The notes: a model not told the origin generated them from the letters alone. 64,000 nucleotides of DNA from Roseinatronobacter sp. S2 (GCF_029581395.1 NZ_CP121113.1:2724001-2788000); one strand, 5' to 3'; shown: positions 27,728-38,938, counted from the first letter of the stretch. Numbers and translations are program-made.

Positions 27728-28447
27728 TCAATCCGCGACCAGCATATAGCCTGCACCGCGCACAGTTTGAAGATGGCGCGGGGTTTTGGGGTCATGTTCG
27801 ATCTTGCGGCGCAGGCGGGTGATCTGGACATCAACCGCACGGTCCTGTCCGACAACCGCACCGTGACCCGCCCTGTCCCGCCCCAGACGGTCAACAAGCG
27901 CTTCGCGGCGAATAACCTCGCCGGGGCGTTCGCAGAAGAACCGCATGATGGTGGCTTCGGTCTGGGTAAGCCGGATGACAGTGTCACCGCGCTTCAACTC
28001 GCCGCGTTCCAGATCATAGCGCAACGGTCCCATGATCAGCACCTGCGGCAACACTTCGGTTGCGGCAGGCTGCGGGCGGCGGCGCAGAATGGCGTTAATG
28101 CGCAACAACAATTCGCGCGGTTCAAACGGTTTGGGCAGGTAATCATCGGCGCCCGCTTCAAAACCACAAATCCTGTCCTCTGCCTCGCCCTTGGCGGTCA
28201 GAAGTAACACCGGAATGGCGGTGTCGTTGCAGATATGGCGCGTCAGGCTGATGCCATCTTCGCCCGGCATCATCACATCCAGCACCACCAGATCGAAGCT
28301 AAGCCCGGCCAGTATTCTGCGCGCATGTGCTGCATCGCGCGCGGCCGTGACCATGAACCCGTTCCGGATAAGATATTTCTGCAAAAGTGTCCGGATGCGG
28401 GCGTCATCATCCACGATCAACAGATGTGCGGCCTGGTCTGTGGTCAT
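27728..28447 (-). CDS. petR: OmpR-family response regulator, PetR-like
   Basis: 239-aa two-domain regulator. The receiver domain has LIVDDD, the phospho-acceptor in DLVVLDVMMPGEDG, and LLTAKGE with K in YLPKPFEP. The C-terminal winged helix ends DVQITRLRRKIEHDPKTPRHLQ (split here by its usual turn) and VRGAGYML. The gene overlaps an upstream MarR-type gene by 4 bp. That pairing matches petP-petR of Rhodobacter capsulatus, where PetR is needed for cytochrome bc1 formation. Here the petABC genes do not follow. No sensor kinase gene is adjacent. Confidence 0.85.
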   Translation of the reverse strand: MTTDQAAHLLIVDDDARIRTLLQKYLIRNGFMVTAARDAAHARRILAGLSFDLVVLDVMMPGEDGISLTRHICNDTAIPVLLLTAKGEAEDRICGFEAGADDYLPKPFEPRELLLRINAILRRRPQPAATEVLPQVLIMGPLRYDLERGELKRGDTVIRLTQTEATIMRFFCERPGEVIRREALVDRLGRDRAGHGAVVGQDRAVDVQITRLRRKIEHDPKTPRHLQTVRGAGYMLVAD

Positions 28448-28953
28448 GTGCGACGCTCCTTCAGGGCAATATACTGGCGGAAAATCTCGTCATCCATCAT
28501 GGCTTCCAGCACCTGTCGGAACCCCGCCACGGCCTGCGGGCCAGCCGCACGATATGCTGCGCGCATCCGGTTGCGTTGCGCTTCCGACAGCATGCGCTCC
28601 AACTCCCGGCCCGCTTCTGTCAGGTATAGATTGCGTTCGCGCCGGTCGGTGCGCCCCACGCGGCTTTCAACCAGCCCGTCGGCGATAAGGGTGCGCAAGA
28701 CGCGGTTCAGCGATTGTTTGGTAACCCCCAGCACCGTCAGCAGGTTGTTAACCGTGGTGCCATGGGTGCGGTTGATGAAATGCAGCGCGCGATGGTGCGC
28801 GCGGCCATAGGCATGATCGGCCAGTATGCGGTCGGGGTCTGCGGTGAAACCACGATAGGCGAAAAACATCGCCTCGATGCCTTTGCGCAACTGCTCATCT
28901 GTCAGGAACAGCAGATTTTCGCCACCAAGCGTTCCTGATCCACCTTGTCCCAT
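28444..28953 (-). CDS. petP: MarR-family transcriptional regulator, PetP-like
   Basis: 169-aa winged-helix regulator. The HTH region reads TVNNLLTVLGVTKQSLNRVLRTL, followed by the wing (ESRVGRTDRRERNLYLTEAGREL) typical of MarR proteins (given as separate conserved pieces). It is translationally coupled to petR (ATGA overlap) and divergent from ilvE. The ATG at 28953 is chosen over a TTG at 28986. The ligand is unknown. Confidence 0.83.
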   Translation of the reverse strand: MGQGGSGTLGGENLLFLTDEQLRKGIEAMFFAYRGFTADPDRILADHAYGRAHHRALHFINRTHGTTVNNLLTVLGVTKQSLNRVLRTLIADGLVESRVGRTDRRERNLYLTEAGRELERMLSEAQRNRMRAAYRAAGPQAVAGFRQVLEAMMDDEIFRQYIALKERRT

Positions 28954-29002
28954 GTGCTGCGCGCCCCCGATTATAAATCTGATCAATCTTTAAGCCATTT
29001 TA

Positions 29003-29042
29003 TGTCAGCCTTGTTGACATTCCAAGGTCGAATTGCTAGCGA
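29003..29042 (+). promoter_or_regulatory. Candidate ilvE promoter with overlapping inverted repeat
   Basis: TTGACA at 29014-29019 is a perfect -35 hexamer, with a weak -10 candidate TAGCGA at 29037 after 17 bp. The inverted repeat TGTCA-N7-TGACA (29003-29007, 29015-29019) overlaps the -35 box and lies in the petP/ilvE divergent region, so it could be an operator for PetP. Confidence 0.4.
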
Positions 29043-29125
29043 TTCGTCAGTTTTCGCGCAACATTATGTCCGATGTGGTCCTAAGTTGCGTAACTTTTGA
29101 AAATCTGCCAAATGAGGAGGCATGT

Positions 29126-29995
29126 ATGGCCGGGGCGTATGACGACAAAGACGGCTTGATCTGGATGGATGGCACTATGGTGCCGTGGCGGGATGCCAAT
29201 GTGCATGTTCTGACCCATGCGATGCACTATGCCTCCTCCGTGTTTGAAGGCGAGCGCTGCTATAGCGGCAAGATTTTCAAAAGCCGCGAGCATTCCGAAC
29301 GCCTGCTGGAATCAGGCCGTCTGCTGGATATGAAAATCCCCTACAGCGTGGACCAGCTGGAAGAAGCCAAGGCCGAAGTCCTGCGCGCCAACAACCTGAC
29401 AGACGCCTATGTGCGCGCCCTTGCATGGCGCGGTGTGGGCGAAGATATGGGTGTCGCGGCGCGGCGCAACCCTGTGCGCGTGGCGATTGCGGCGTGGGAA
29501 TGGGGGGCCTATTACGGTGACGCCAAGATGCAGGGCGCGAAGCTGGACATTGCCAAATGGCGCCGCCCCTCGCCCGAGACCATCCCGACTGCGGCCAAGG
29601 CAGCAGGGCTATACATGATCTGCACCATGTCAAAACACGCAGCCGAGGAAAAAGGCTGCTCGGATGCGCTGTTTTATGACTATCGCGGGTATGTGGCCGA
29701 AGCCACGGGGGCAAACGTGTTCTTCGTGAAAGATGGCGAAGTGCACACCCCAATCCCCGATGCCATCCTGAACGGGATCACCCGCCAGACCGTTATTGCC
29801 ATGCTGCGCGACATGGGCATCACCGTGCATGAACGCCATATCATGCCCGAAGAACTGGCGGATTTTTCCGAATGCTGGCTGACCGGCACCGCCGCCGAGG
29901 TAACGCCTGTGGGCCAGATCGGGCCGCATAACTTTCAGGTGGGCCAAATGACGCGCAAAGTGGCCGAAACCTATGAGGCACTGGTGCGCGCCTGA
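29126..29995 (+). CDS. ilvE: Branched-chain amino acid aminotransferase
   Basis: 289-aa fold-type IV PLP enzyme that transaminates leucine, isoleucine and valine. Typical segments are MHYASSVFEGERCY, AIAAWEWGAYYG, IPTAAKAAGLY and TGTAAEVTPVGQIG. The start ATG follows a very strong ribosome-binding site (GAGGAGG, 5 nt spacing). An in-frame start at 29033 would run through the promoter region. It is followed by a strong terminator, so it is monocistronic. Confidence 0.94.
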   Translation: MAGAYDDKDGLIWMDGTMVPWRDANVHVLTHAMHYASSVFEGERCYSGKIFKSREHSERLLESGRLLDMKIPYSVDQLEEAKAEVLRANNLTDAYVRALAWRGVGEDMGVAARRNPVRVAIAAWEWGAYYGDAKMQGAKLDIAKWRRPSPETIPTAAKAAGLYMICTMSKHAAEEKGCSDALFYDYRGYVAEATGANVFFVKDGEVHTPIPDAILNGITRQTVIAMLRDMGITVHERHIMPEELADFSECWLTGTAAEVTPVGQIGPHNFQVGQMTRKVAETYEALVRA

Positions 29996-30022
29996 TTTCG
30001 CCCCCCCCAATCATGGCATAAT

Positions 30023-30059
30023 CACGCGGCAGGGCCATACCCCGCCGCGTGTTTTTTTT
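30023..30059 (+). terminator. Rho-independent terminator of ilvE
   Basis: An 8-bp perfect stem CACGCGGC/GCCGCGTG with a 13-nt loop is followed by eight T residues. It starts 28 bp after the ilvE stop. The rest of the gap to pgm (30060-30291) shows no clear feature. Confidence 0.9.
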
Positions 30060-30273
30060 GGCACATGAGATTAACACGCGCACCGCACATAACGCCCTGC
30101 AAATACCGGCTTCATGCCATGTTTTTGGCCCGCCTACATGCAAATGACACCGAATTAGCCCAGTTCAACATCAGGAAACGACCACACCAACGCACTGCCC
30201 TTGACCTTGGATGATCCCGAAGCCTACCAGTTCAGGGCCAGACCACATTTCAAGAACAACGGCCAAAGAATGA

Positions 30274-31923
<1,650 letters not shown>

Positions 31924-31987
31924 ATGGTGCGCGCGGTTGGGCCGCGTTGGCAACACTATGGCTGATGCGCCCCGTCGCGGGCTGCTC

Positions 31988-32208
31988 GGACTTGAAGGGG
32001 GCATGGACTAAGCCCGCGCCAGCGGTGGGCCGGGGTCTGCCGATCCGACAGTATAAGAATGCAATTTATGCAGGCGGCATACTCCGACATCAAAGGCTTG
32101 GTGTGCTGCCAGCCAAATCGGCAGGCCGCGGGACGGCCCACCGATGGCGCGGCGGGCTGCGCCCTTTGCTCCGCGCCTTGGGCATTCCCAATGACCGCTT
32201 CAGGCCAG
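31988..32208 (-). repeat. Dispersed inverted-repeat element, copy D (reverse orientation)
   Basis: About 221 bp, read on the minus strand. The inner arms GCGCCATCGGTGGGCC (minus) and GCGCCAGCGGTGGGCC (plus, 32017-32032) are clear. The centre has GGAGTATGCCGCCTG, but the usual GTGAACTTCAC is altered to an AT-richer stretch (TATAAGAATGCAATTT on the plus strand). It lies between convergent genes, 64 bp after the pgm stop and 19 bp from the Nudix stop. Confidence 0.8.
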
Positions 32209-32227
32209 CCTCACCCCACCGGATGTT

Positions 32228-32686
32228 TCAACCCGATCCTGCGACGTTCCGGCCCGCCAAGGCGGCCTGCCGTGCAACAGCGGCCACATCAAGGCTAAGC
32301 GGAAGGGCGAAATCCATGTCCTTGATCGGTATCCAAGTCGCATCCAGCGCGTCATCTGCGGCAACGGGTTCCCCCTCGCGCCAGTCACACTGCACCGCGA
32401 TCAGGGCAAAATGCTGCCGGATTTCCCCGCCCTCGGTGCGGTCATAGGCGTCCAGCGCGGTGAACACCCGTCGGGCGACAGCCCTGACACCCGTTTCTTC
32501 AAATAACTCCCGCTCGGCTGCGGCCAGAAGCGTTTCCCCGAATTCCAGCTTGCCACCGGGAAACCCCCACAGCCCCGCATCCGGCGGGTTGGCGCGCTGG
32601 ATCAACAACACCTGATCATCACGGATCACGACGGCCAGAACGGCAGGAATCGGGCGCGTGACGGGGGCGGGCATATGGTGCGACAT
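32228..32686 (-). CDS. NUDIX hydrolase
   Basis: 152-aa hydrolase. The Nudix box is complete: GGKLEFGETLLAAAERELFE followed directly by ETGV, fitting G-x5-E-x7-REUxEExGU. The segment LLIQRANPPDAGLWGFPGG is shared with ADP-ribose pyrophosphatase and MutT-like enzymes. The substrate is unknown; sugar nucleotides or damaged nucleotides are family possibilities. Starts at 32686 or 32674 are both possible and neither has a good ribosome-binding site. Confidence 0.85.
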   Translation of the reverse strand: MSHHMPAPVTRPIPAVLAVVIRDDQVLLIQRANPPDAGLWGFPGGKLEFGETLLAAAERELFEETGVRAVARRVFTALDAYDRTEGGEIRQHFALIAVQCDWREGEPVAADDALDATWIPIKDMDFALPLSLDVAAVARQAALAGRNVAGSG

Positions 32687-32777
32687 GGCGGAAATGATAA
32701 CCGCCACGCGCCCACGCTGCAAGCCGGTCCACGGGGTTTGCGCACCCCGATTGCAAGGCGCGCGGCTTCAACGCCGC

Positions 32778-35264
32778 CTAGCCATCCTTGCGAATTGACG
32801 CGTTGTCAGGGTCATAGGGGCTGTCGCAGGTGACCACCGCATCCCAAAGCTGGTCAAACATGCGTAGTTTCAGCTTTTGCCCCTCGACCGCCAGATCGGG
32901 GCGCACATATCCCATGCCGATGGATTTTCCGAACGCCACCGAATACCCCCCCGATGTCAGGCGGCCCACCTTGGTGTCGCCTTCATACAGTGCCTCGCGG
33001 CCCCATGGGTCGGCGTCTGTCGGCCCGTCAATCAGCAGGGTGCAGCATTTGGCGCGAATGCCGGTTTGCGCCATTGCGGATTTGCCATGGAACTCCTTGG
33101 TCATATCAACAAAGCGCGGCAGATCAGCCTCCAACGGTGTGGCATCGCGGCCCAACTCGTTGCCGAAGGCGCGATAGCTTTTCTCCTGCCGCAGCCAGTT
33201 TTGCGCCCGCGCGCCCACCAGCGTCACGCCCACGTCCTCGCCCGCCGCCATGATCTGGTCGAACAGGTAATTCTGCATCTCGACGGGGTGGTGCAATTCC
33301 CAGCCCAATTCGCCAGTATAGGCCACGCGCACCGCGCGCACCGGGCACATGCCCAATTCGATATTGCGCATCGACAACCACGGGAATCGCTTGTTGGACA
33401 GCACAGTTGCCGGGTCGGCATCCTTCACCAGTTTGCCCAGCAGGTCGCGCGATTTCGGGCCAGCCACGGCAAAGACGCCCCATTGCGTCGTGACATCGTG
33501 AATGTCGATCCAACCAAATTCGGCCAGCTTGTCGTCCGCCGCCTTACGCAGGAAATCCCCGTCATAGGCGGTCAGCGCGCCAGTTGAAATCAGGTAATAT
33601 TCATGTTCAGTCAGCCGCACGATGGTATATTCCGTGCGCACCGTGCCATTGCCCGTCAGCGCATAAGTCAGGTTGATGCGGCCCACCTTTGGCAATTTGT
33701 TGCAGGTAAACCAGTCCAGAAACGCGGTCGCACCGGGGCCGCGCACAAGGTGTTTGGTAAACGCGGTGGCGTCGATCATGCCCACCCCTTCGCGGATGGC
33801 GCGCGCTTCATCGACCGCATATTGCCACCAGCCGCCACGACGGAAGCTGCGGGCGGCGTGGTCGTCAAACCCTTGCGGCGCGTAGTAATTCGGGCGCTCC
33901 CAACCATTCACGCAGCCAAATTGCGCGCCTTGCGCCTTTACGCGCCCGTAGCAGGGTGCCGTGCGCAGCGGGCGGCAGGCTTCGCGTTCTTCATCGGGGT
34001 GGTGCAGGACGAAAACATGCTCATAGCATTCTTCATTCTTGCGCGCGGCATATTCGGTGGTCACCCATGACCCGTAGCGCTTGGGGTCAAGGGCGGCCAT
34101 GTCAATTTCAGCCTCGCCCTGCACCATCATCTGGGCAAGGTAATGGCCGGTGCCACCTGCGGCGGTAATGCCAAAGCTGAACCCTTCGGCCAGCCACATA
34201 TTGCGCAGGCCAGGCGCGGGGCCGACCAGCGGGTTGCCATCGGGGGTGTAGCAGATGGGGCCGTTATAGTCGTCCTTCAGCCCCACGGTTTCCGAACTTG
34301 GAATCCGGTGGATCATGGACATGTATTCTTCTTCAATCCGGTCCAGATCCAGCGGGAACAGATCCGCGCGGAAAGATTGCGGCACGTCATATTCGAAACA
34401 CGCGGGCGCACCGCGTTCATAAGGGCCAAGAATCCAGCCGCCGCGTTCTTCGCGGACATACCATTTTGCATCGGCGTCGCGCAGAACGGGGTGTTCGGGG
34501 TGGTTTTTGCGGTATTCCACCAGCATCGGGTCGGGTTCGGTAACGATATACTGGTGCTCCACCGGAATCGCGGGAATTTTAATGCCCAGCAGGCGCGCGG
34601 TGCGCTGTGCATGGTTGCCGGTCGCGGTGACGACATGTTCGGCGGTAATTTCAAACTGCTCATCAGACGGGACAAGATTGCCGCCCTTTTCGATCATGCG
34701 GGTGCATGACACCACCCATTCCGATCCCGTCCAGCGGTAGCCATCCACCTGCACACGGCGGACAATTTCCGCCCCGAACTGGCGCGCGCCCTTGGCCATG
34801 GCCTGTGTCACATCGGCGGGGTTGATATAGCCGTCCGTCGGGTGAAAGATCGCACCTTGCAGGTCTTCGGTGCGCACCAGCGGCCAGCGTTCCCTGATCT
34901 GCGCAGGGGTCATCCATTCATACGGAATGCCCACGGATTCCGCCGTGCTGGCATAGACCATATATTCATCCATGCGCGCCTGTGTCTGTGCCATGCGCAG
35001 GTTACCCACGACGTAGAATCCTGCATTCAGGCCGGTCTCTGCCTCCAGCTGTTTATAGAATTTTACGCTGTAGTCGTGGATATGGCTGGTCGCATAGCCC
35101 ATGTTGAACAAGGGCAGCAGCCCCGCCGCATGCCATGTGGACCCTGATGTCAATTCATCGCGTTCCAGCAGCATCGTGTCCCAACCTGCCTTGGCCAGAT
35201 GATACGCGATTGACGCGCCCACCGCACCGCCGCCCACCACAAGCGATTTGACATGAGTTTTCAT
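32778..35264 (-). CDS. FAD-dependent oxidoreductase with GcvT domain (dimethylglycine/sarcosine dehydrogenase-like)
   Basis: 828-aa two-part enzyme. The N-terminal ~430 residues form a DAO-type flavoprotein: VVGGGAVGASIAYHLAKAG near residue 9, then the histidine segment SGSTWHAAGLLP where FAD is often attached covalently in this family. The C-terminal half is an aminomethyltransferase (GcvT) domain (YTGELGWELHHP, RPDLAVEGQKLKLRMFD) that would pass a one-carbon unit to tetrahydrofolate. Such enzymes demethylate dimethylglycine or sarcosine in glycine betaine breakdown; the precise substrate is uncertain. ATG 35264 has GGAGAG 6 nt upstream. It diverges from panC. Confidence 0.88.
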   Translation of the reverse strand: MKTHVKSLVVGGGAVGASIAYHLAKAGWDTMLLERDELTSGSTWHAAGLLPLFNMGYATSHIHDYSVKFYKQLEAETGLNAGFYVVGNLRMAQTQARMDEYMVYASTAESVGIPYEWMTPAQIRERWPLVRTEDLQGAIFHPTDGYINPADVTQAMAKGARQFGAEIVRRVQVDGYRWTGSEWVVSCTRMIEKGGNLVPSDEQFEITAEHVVTATGNHAQRTARLLGIKIPAIPVEHQYIVTEPDPMLVEYRKNHPEHPVLRDADAKWYVREERGGWILGPYERGAPACFEYDVPQSFRADLFPLDLDRIEEEYMSMIHRIPSSETVGLKDDYNGPICYTPDGNPLVGPAPGLRNMWLAEGFSFGITAAGGTGHYLAQMMVQGEAEIDMAALDPKRYGSWVTTEYAARKNEECYEHVFVLHHPDEEREACRPLRTAPCYGRVKAQGAQFGCVNGWERPNYYAPQGFDDHAARSFRRGGWWQYAVDEARAIREGVGMIDATAFTKHLVRGPGATAFLDWFTCNKLPKVGRINLTYALTGNGTVRTEYTIVRLTEHEYYLISTGALTAYDGDFLRKAADDKLAEFGWIDIHDVTTQWGVFAVAGPKSRDLLGKLVKDADPATVLSNKRFPWLSMRNIELGMCPVRAVRVAYTGELGWELHHPVEMQNYLFDQIMAAGEDVGVTLVGARAQNWLRQEKSYRAFGNELGRDATPLEADLPRFVDMTKEFHGKSAMAQTGIRAKCCTLLIDGPTDADPWGREALYEGDTKVGRLTSGGYSVAFGKSIGMGYVRPDLAVEGQKLKLRMFDQLWDAVVTCDSPYDPDNASIRKDG

Positions 35265-35317
35265 TGGCACTCTCCGGCAAAGGTTATCTGCGCCTAGATT
35301 GCAAATCCTGCGCGCCC

Positions 35318-35345
35318 TTGGGCAAGCCTTGACGACATGACAAGG
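35318..35345. promoter_or_regulatory. Nested CTTG/CAAG inverted repeats in the panC divergent region
   Basis: The stretch contains CTTGGGCAAG and then CCTTG-N9-CAAGG (35327-35331, 35341-35345). It lies between the divergent flavoprotein gene and panC, about 55 bp from the flavoprotein ATG. It may be an operator; there is no direct support. Confidence 0.3.
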
Positions 35346-35439
35346 TGTAAAAACGACGCCTTGTGCGAATGCTGCGGCACCTTGCGCGCCTGCCTGCAAC
35401 CGCCTAAGAAATAGGCATCATTTCTGCGAAAGGCCCCGC

Positions 35440-36309
35440 ATGCACATTTGCCGCACCAAAGCTGCAATCCGCGCCACAGTTCGCGACTGGCGCATAACCG
35501 GCGCGCCGGTCGTTCTGGTGCCCACGATGGGCTTTTTGCATGACGGGCATCTGTCGCTGATGCGCATTGCCCGCGAACGCGCGGGCAATGACGGGCGGGT
35601 GGTCGCCACGATTTTCGTCAACCCCACGCAATTCGGCCCCGGCGAGGATCTGGACAGCTACCCCCGCGATGAAGCGCGCGATTTCGACCTGCTGCGCGGC
35701 GCGGGCGTGGATGCAGTATTCGCCCCTGACGCGCACGACGTATACGACCCGCAAGCGCAAACCATTGTGGAAACAACCGAACTGGCGCGTATGTTGATCG
35801 GCAAGCTGCGGCCCGGCCATTTCCGCGGTGTGGCCACGATTGTCACCAAATTGTTCAACATCATCCGCCCCGATGCGGCCGTTTTTGGCGAAAAGGATTT
35901 CCAGCAACTGGCCGTTATCCGCACCATGGTGCGCGATCTGGACATGGATATCGACATCATTGGCGCCCCCATCTTGCGCGAACACGACGGGCTGGCCATG
36001 TCGTCGCGCAATGTCCGGCTGGGTGCGGAAGACCGCGCTGCCGCCCCAATTCTTGCCCGCGCCCTGAACGAAGCGGAAACCATGGCCCCCACGGGCATAA
36101 CCGCATCGCGGCTGCGGTCGCATGTGCGCGCGACGCTGGAACGCGAACCGCGCGCGCAGGTCCAGTCTGTCGATATTCGTGACGCGGCGTCGCTGGACAG
36201 CATTTCCGGCCCCCTGACGCGGCCTGCCGTGATACTGTTGGCCGTCAAATTCGGCACTGTTTTCTTGATAGACAACCGTGTCGTTCACCCCACGAAGGAG
36301 ACAACATGA
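35440..36309 (+). CDS. panC: Pantoate--beta-alanine ligase
   Basis: 289-aa ATP-dependent ligase that makes pantothenate from pantoate and beta-alanine. The HIGH-like motif appears in [14 protein letters not shown] and the second ATP motif in MSSRNVRL. GRPxxF-like (FGEKDFQQL) and [16 protein letters not shown] segments are also present. Its stop overlaps the panB start by 4 bp (ATGA). The two enzymes catalyse the last and first committed steps of pantothenate synthesis. Confidence 0.95.
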   Translation: MHICRTKAAIRATVRDWRITGAPVVLVPTMGFLHDGHLSLMRIARERAGNDGRVVATIFVNPTQFGPGEDLDSYPRDEARDFDLLRGAGVDAVFAPDAHDVYDPQAQTIVETTELARMLIGKLRPGHFRGVATIVTKLFNIIRPDAAVFGEKDFQQLAVIRTMVRDLDMDIDIIGAPILREHDGLAMSSRNVRLGAEDRAAAPILARALNEAETMAPTGITASRLRSHVRATLEREPRAQVQSVDIRDAASLDSISGPLTRPAVILLAVKFGTVFLIDNRVVHPTKETT

Positions 36310-37115
36310 GCATCACCGCACCTGTCCGCCGCATAACCGTGCCACAACTTCGCGCAAGAAAGGGCGGCGATCCGATTGTGTCGCTTACATCCTATCATGC
36401 GCATACCGCCGCGATTGTCGACAAATACGCCGATTTCATTCTGGTGGGTGACAGCCTTGGCATGGTGATGCACGGCATGGACAGCACCATTGGCGTGCCG
36501 CTGGATCTGATGATCATGCATGGACGCGCGGTGGTGCGCGGCACCAAACGCGCGCTGATCGTGGTGGATATGCCCTTTGGCACCTATGAAGAAAGCCCCA
36601 ACATGGCCTTTCGCAATGCCGCCCAGATCATGAAGGAAACCGGCTGCGGTGCGGTCAAACTGGAAGGGGGCGCGCGCATGGCGGAAACCATCCATTTCCT
36701 GAGCGAACGTGGCATTCCTGTGATGGCGCATATCGGCCTGACGCCCCAATCCAGCCATGTCATGGGCGGGTTCAAGACCCAGGGCCGCGATGAAGATACA
36801 TGGGCCGCCCATATCAATGACGCGGTCGCGGTGGCCGAGGCAGGCGCATTCGCCACGGTGGTCGAAGGCGTGGTTGAACCGCTGGCCCGCAAGATTACCG
36901 CCGCCGTGGGTATTCCCACAATCGGCATTGGCGCATCGGCGCAATGTGACGGGCAGATACTGGTGCTGGAAGACATGCTTGGCCTGAACCCGTGGGTGCC
37001 CAAATTCGTCAAGAAATACGGCGATCTTGGCCCCGCAATTGAACAGGCCGTGTCCGACTACGCAGAAGAAGTCAAATCCCGCAGCTTCCCCGGTGAAGAT
37101 AACGTCTACCGCTGA
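36306..37115 (+). CDS. panB: 3-methyl-2-oxobutanoate hydroxymethyltransferase
   Basis: 269-aa TIM-barrel enzyme that makes ketopantoate from ketoisovalerate and methylene-THF. Motifs seen: [30 protein letters not shown]-like ([16 protein letters not shown]) and [15 protein letters not shown] with the conserved metal and substrate residues. It is translationally coupled to panC. It supplies the substrate for PanC after reduction by a ketopantoate reductase not present here. Confidence 0.95.
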   Translation: MSITAPVRRITVPQLRARKGGDPIVSLTSYHAHTAAIVDKYADFILVGDSLGMVMHGMDSTIGVPLDLMIMHGRAVVRGTKRALIVVDMPFGTYEESPNMAFRNAAQIMKETGCGAVKLEGGARMAETIHFLSERGIPVMAHIGLTPQSSHVMGGFKTQGRDEDTWAAHINDAVAVAEAGAFATVVEGVVEPLARKITAAVGIPTIGIGASAQCDGQILVLEDMLGLNPWVPKFVKKYGDLGPAIEQAVSDYAEEVKSRSFPGEDNVYR

Positions 37116-37189
37116 ATGCGCAGCTTTCGGGTCGAAACGACACCGCCTGCGCAATAGGCTGTGTCCGACCAATGCCGAAAGGGCGCAGA

Positions 37190-38104
37190 ATGGATGATCA
37201 CGACGAACAATCGCCCAGCTATCACTACCGCGTAATGGAACGCGCGATTGCACTGATTGATGCCCCGGGGGGACGGGCGCGCACGCTGGATGATCTGGCG
37301 CGCGACATGGGCATGAGTGCCGCGCATTTCCAGCGCCTGTTCAGCCAGTGGGTCGGCGTGTCGCCAAAACGCTATCAGCAATATCTGACACTGGGACATG
37401 CCCGCGCGCTGATGGCGGAACGTTTCACCACGCTGCATGCAGCGCAGGAACTGGGCCTGTCGGGGTCCGCGCGGTTGCATGACCTGTTTGTGCGCTGGGA
37501 AGCCATGTCGCCGGGCGAATATGCCCGCAAGGGGGCTGGGCTGGTCATCCGCTATGGCTGGTTCGACAGCCCGTTCGGGCAGGCATTGGCCATGGCCACA
37601 CCAAAGGGGCTTTGCGGTCTGGCCTTCGCAGGCCCCGACGGGCAGGACCAGACCCTTGACGACATGGTGCGGCGCTGGCCGCTGGCCGAATACATCCATG
37701 ACCCCGACGCCCCTGCCCCGCATGTGGCCGCCGCATTCGGGCATCGCGGCGAAGGGCGGCTGCACCTGATGGGCACACCATTCCAGATAAAGGTGTGGGA
37801 GGCCCTGCTGCATATCCCGCCCGGTCATGTCAGCAGCTATGGCGAGATTGCGCGCCGTGTGTGCTCAAACAAGGCGGCGCGCGCGGTGGGCAGTGCGGTG
37901 GGGCGCAACCCCATCGGGTTTGTCATTCCCTGCCACCGCTGCCTGCAAGGGAACGGGGCGCTGGGGGGCTATCACTGGGGGCTTGCGCGCAAGCGTGCGA
38001 TGCTGGGGCGCGAGTCTGCGCAACTGGATGCAGCCGCGCCCGCCATCGCGTCAAAGGAACACATTTCCGTGGGCCTTGGAACTAAATCTGACGTTATGCG
38101 TTAA
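37190..38104 (+). CDS. Methylated-DNA--[protein]-cysteine S-methyltransferase with AraC-type HTH (Ada-like)
   Basis: 304-aa protein in which an AraC-type helix-turn-helix half (residues ~10-110, DDLARDMGMSAAHFQRLFSQ and SPKRYQQYL) is fused to an O6-alkylguanine-DNA methyltransferase domain. The active-site motif is PCHRCL, preceded by GTPFQIKVWEALLHIPPG and followed by GGYHWGLARKRAML. Compared with E. coli Ada it lacks the N-terminal zinc domain that takes methyl groups from phosphotriesters and activates transcription. The ATG at 37190 follows AAAGGG; an ATG at 37172 is less likely. Confidence 0.88.
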   Translation: MDDHDEQSPSYHYRVMERAIALIDAPGGRARTLDDLARDMGMSAAHFQRLFSQWVGVSPKRYQQYLTLGHARALMAERFTTLHAAQELGLSGSARLHDLFVRWEAMSPGEYARKGAGLVIRYGWFDSPFGQALAMATPKGLCGLAFAGPDGQDQTLDDMVRRWPLAEYIHDPDAPAPHVAAAFGHRGEGRLHLMGTPFQIKVWEALLHIPPGHVSSYGEIARRVCSNKAARAVGSAVGRNPIGFVIPCHRCLQGNGALGGYHWGLARKRAMLGRESAQLDAAAPAIASKEHISVGLGTKSDVMR

Positions 38105-38150
38105 CAGGGGTATAAGGCACAAATATTGTCCGACGTCTGAAAGGTGTATC

Positions 38151-38798
38151 ATGAGACTGTCTGCATCTGCATTACCCTTGGCCATAGCCGCCTTCGCACT
38201 GGCTGCCTGCGCCCCTGATCCCAACAACCCGCAAAACCGCACCATGACGGGTGCGCTGACCGGCGCTGCCGTGGGCGGTGTCATCGGGGCCGCAACCGGC
38301 GATGGTGGCGGGCGACGTGCGGCTGCGGGTGCGCTGATCGGCGGCACCGCCGGCGCATTGGTCGGCCAGCAACTTGACCGGCAGGCCGCTGAACTGCGCC
38401 GCCAGCTTGGCAACAATGTCGACATCCGCAACACCGGACAGGAACTGATCCTGACCCTGCCGCAGGATTTGCTGTTTGCCACCGACAGCGCAACCTTGCG
38501 CCCGGACCTGCAACAGGATCTGCGCATCATCGCACAGAACCTGGTCAGCCATCCGCGCAGCGATGTGGTTGTCGTAGGCCATACCGATAACGTCGGTGCC
38601 GCATCCTATAATCAGGGGCTGTCCGAACGCCGTGCCGCATCCGTGGCACAAGTTCTGCGCAGCGCGGGCGTTGGCTCCAACCGTATCCAGACCATGGGTC
38701 GCGGCCTGACACAGCCTGTGGCGAACAATTCCACCGCTGCCGGACGCCAGCAAAACCGGCGCGTCGAAATCTTTATCCGCCCGCACCAACCGGCATAA
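38151..38798 (+). CDS. OmpA-family outer-membrane lipoprotein with glycine zipper
   Basis: 215-aa envelope protein. The signal peptide ends in a lipobox (LAAC, Cys20), so lipidation is expected. A glycine-zipper region (residues ~33-75, [17 protein letters not shown] and AALIGGTAGALVG-like) precedes a C-terminal OmpA/Pal domain (residues ~100-215) with the peptidoglycan-binding pattern GHTDNVGAASYNQGLSERR. It resembles the YfiB/YiaD type. AAAGGTG serves as ribosome-binding site 6 nt upstream of the ATG. A strong terminator follows, so it is monocistronic. Confidence 0.88.
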   Translation: MRLSASALPLAIAAFALAACAPDPNNPQNRTMTGALTGAAVGGVIGAATGDGGGRRAAAGALIGGTAGALVGQQLDRQAAELRRQLGNNVDIRNTGQELILTLPQDLLFATDSATLRPDLQQDLRIIAQNLVSHPRSDVVVVGHTDNVGAASYNQGLSERRAASVAQVLRSAGVGSNRIQTMGRGLTQPVANNSTAAGRQQNRRVEIFIRPHQPA

Positions 38799-38817
38799 GC
38801 GGACCATCACTTCACGA

Positions 38818-38844
38818 AAGGGCCAGCCAGACTGGCCCTTTTTT
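38818..38844 (+). terminator. Rho-independent terminator of the OmpA-family gene
   Basis: A 9-bp stem AAGGGCCAG/CTGGCCCTT with a 5-nt loop (CCAGA) ends in six T residues. It lies 19 bp after the stop. Confidence 0.9.
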
Positions 38845-38938
38845 ATTGCGCCCACATTCTGACGGTCCTATTCATTGTCCGACTTCACGCTGGCGGGACA
38901 CGCCCGAACAGAACCGGCCATTCGCGGCAGGAGGCGCA

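Noticed and set aside
35265..35439. A glycine or other riboswitch upstream of the dimethylglycine dehydrogenase-like gene
   Set aside because: No pair of glycine-aptamer cores or long conserved stems could be found in the 175-bp region.
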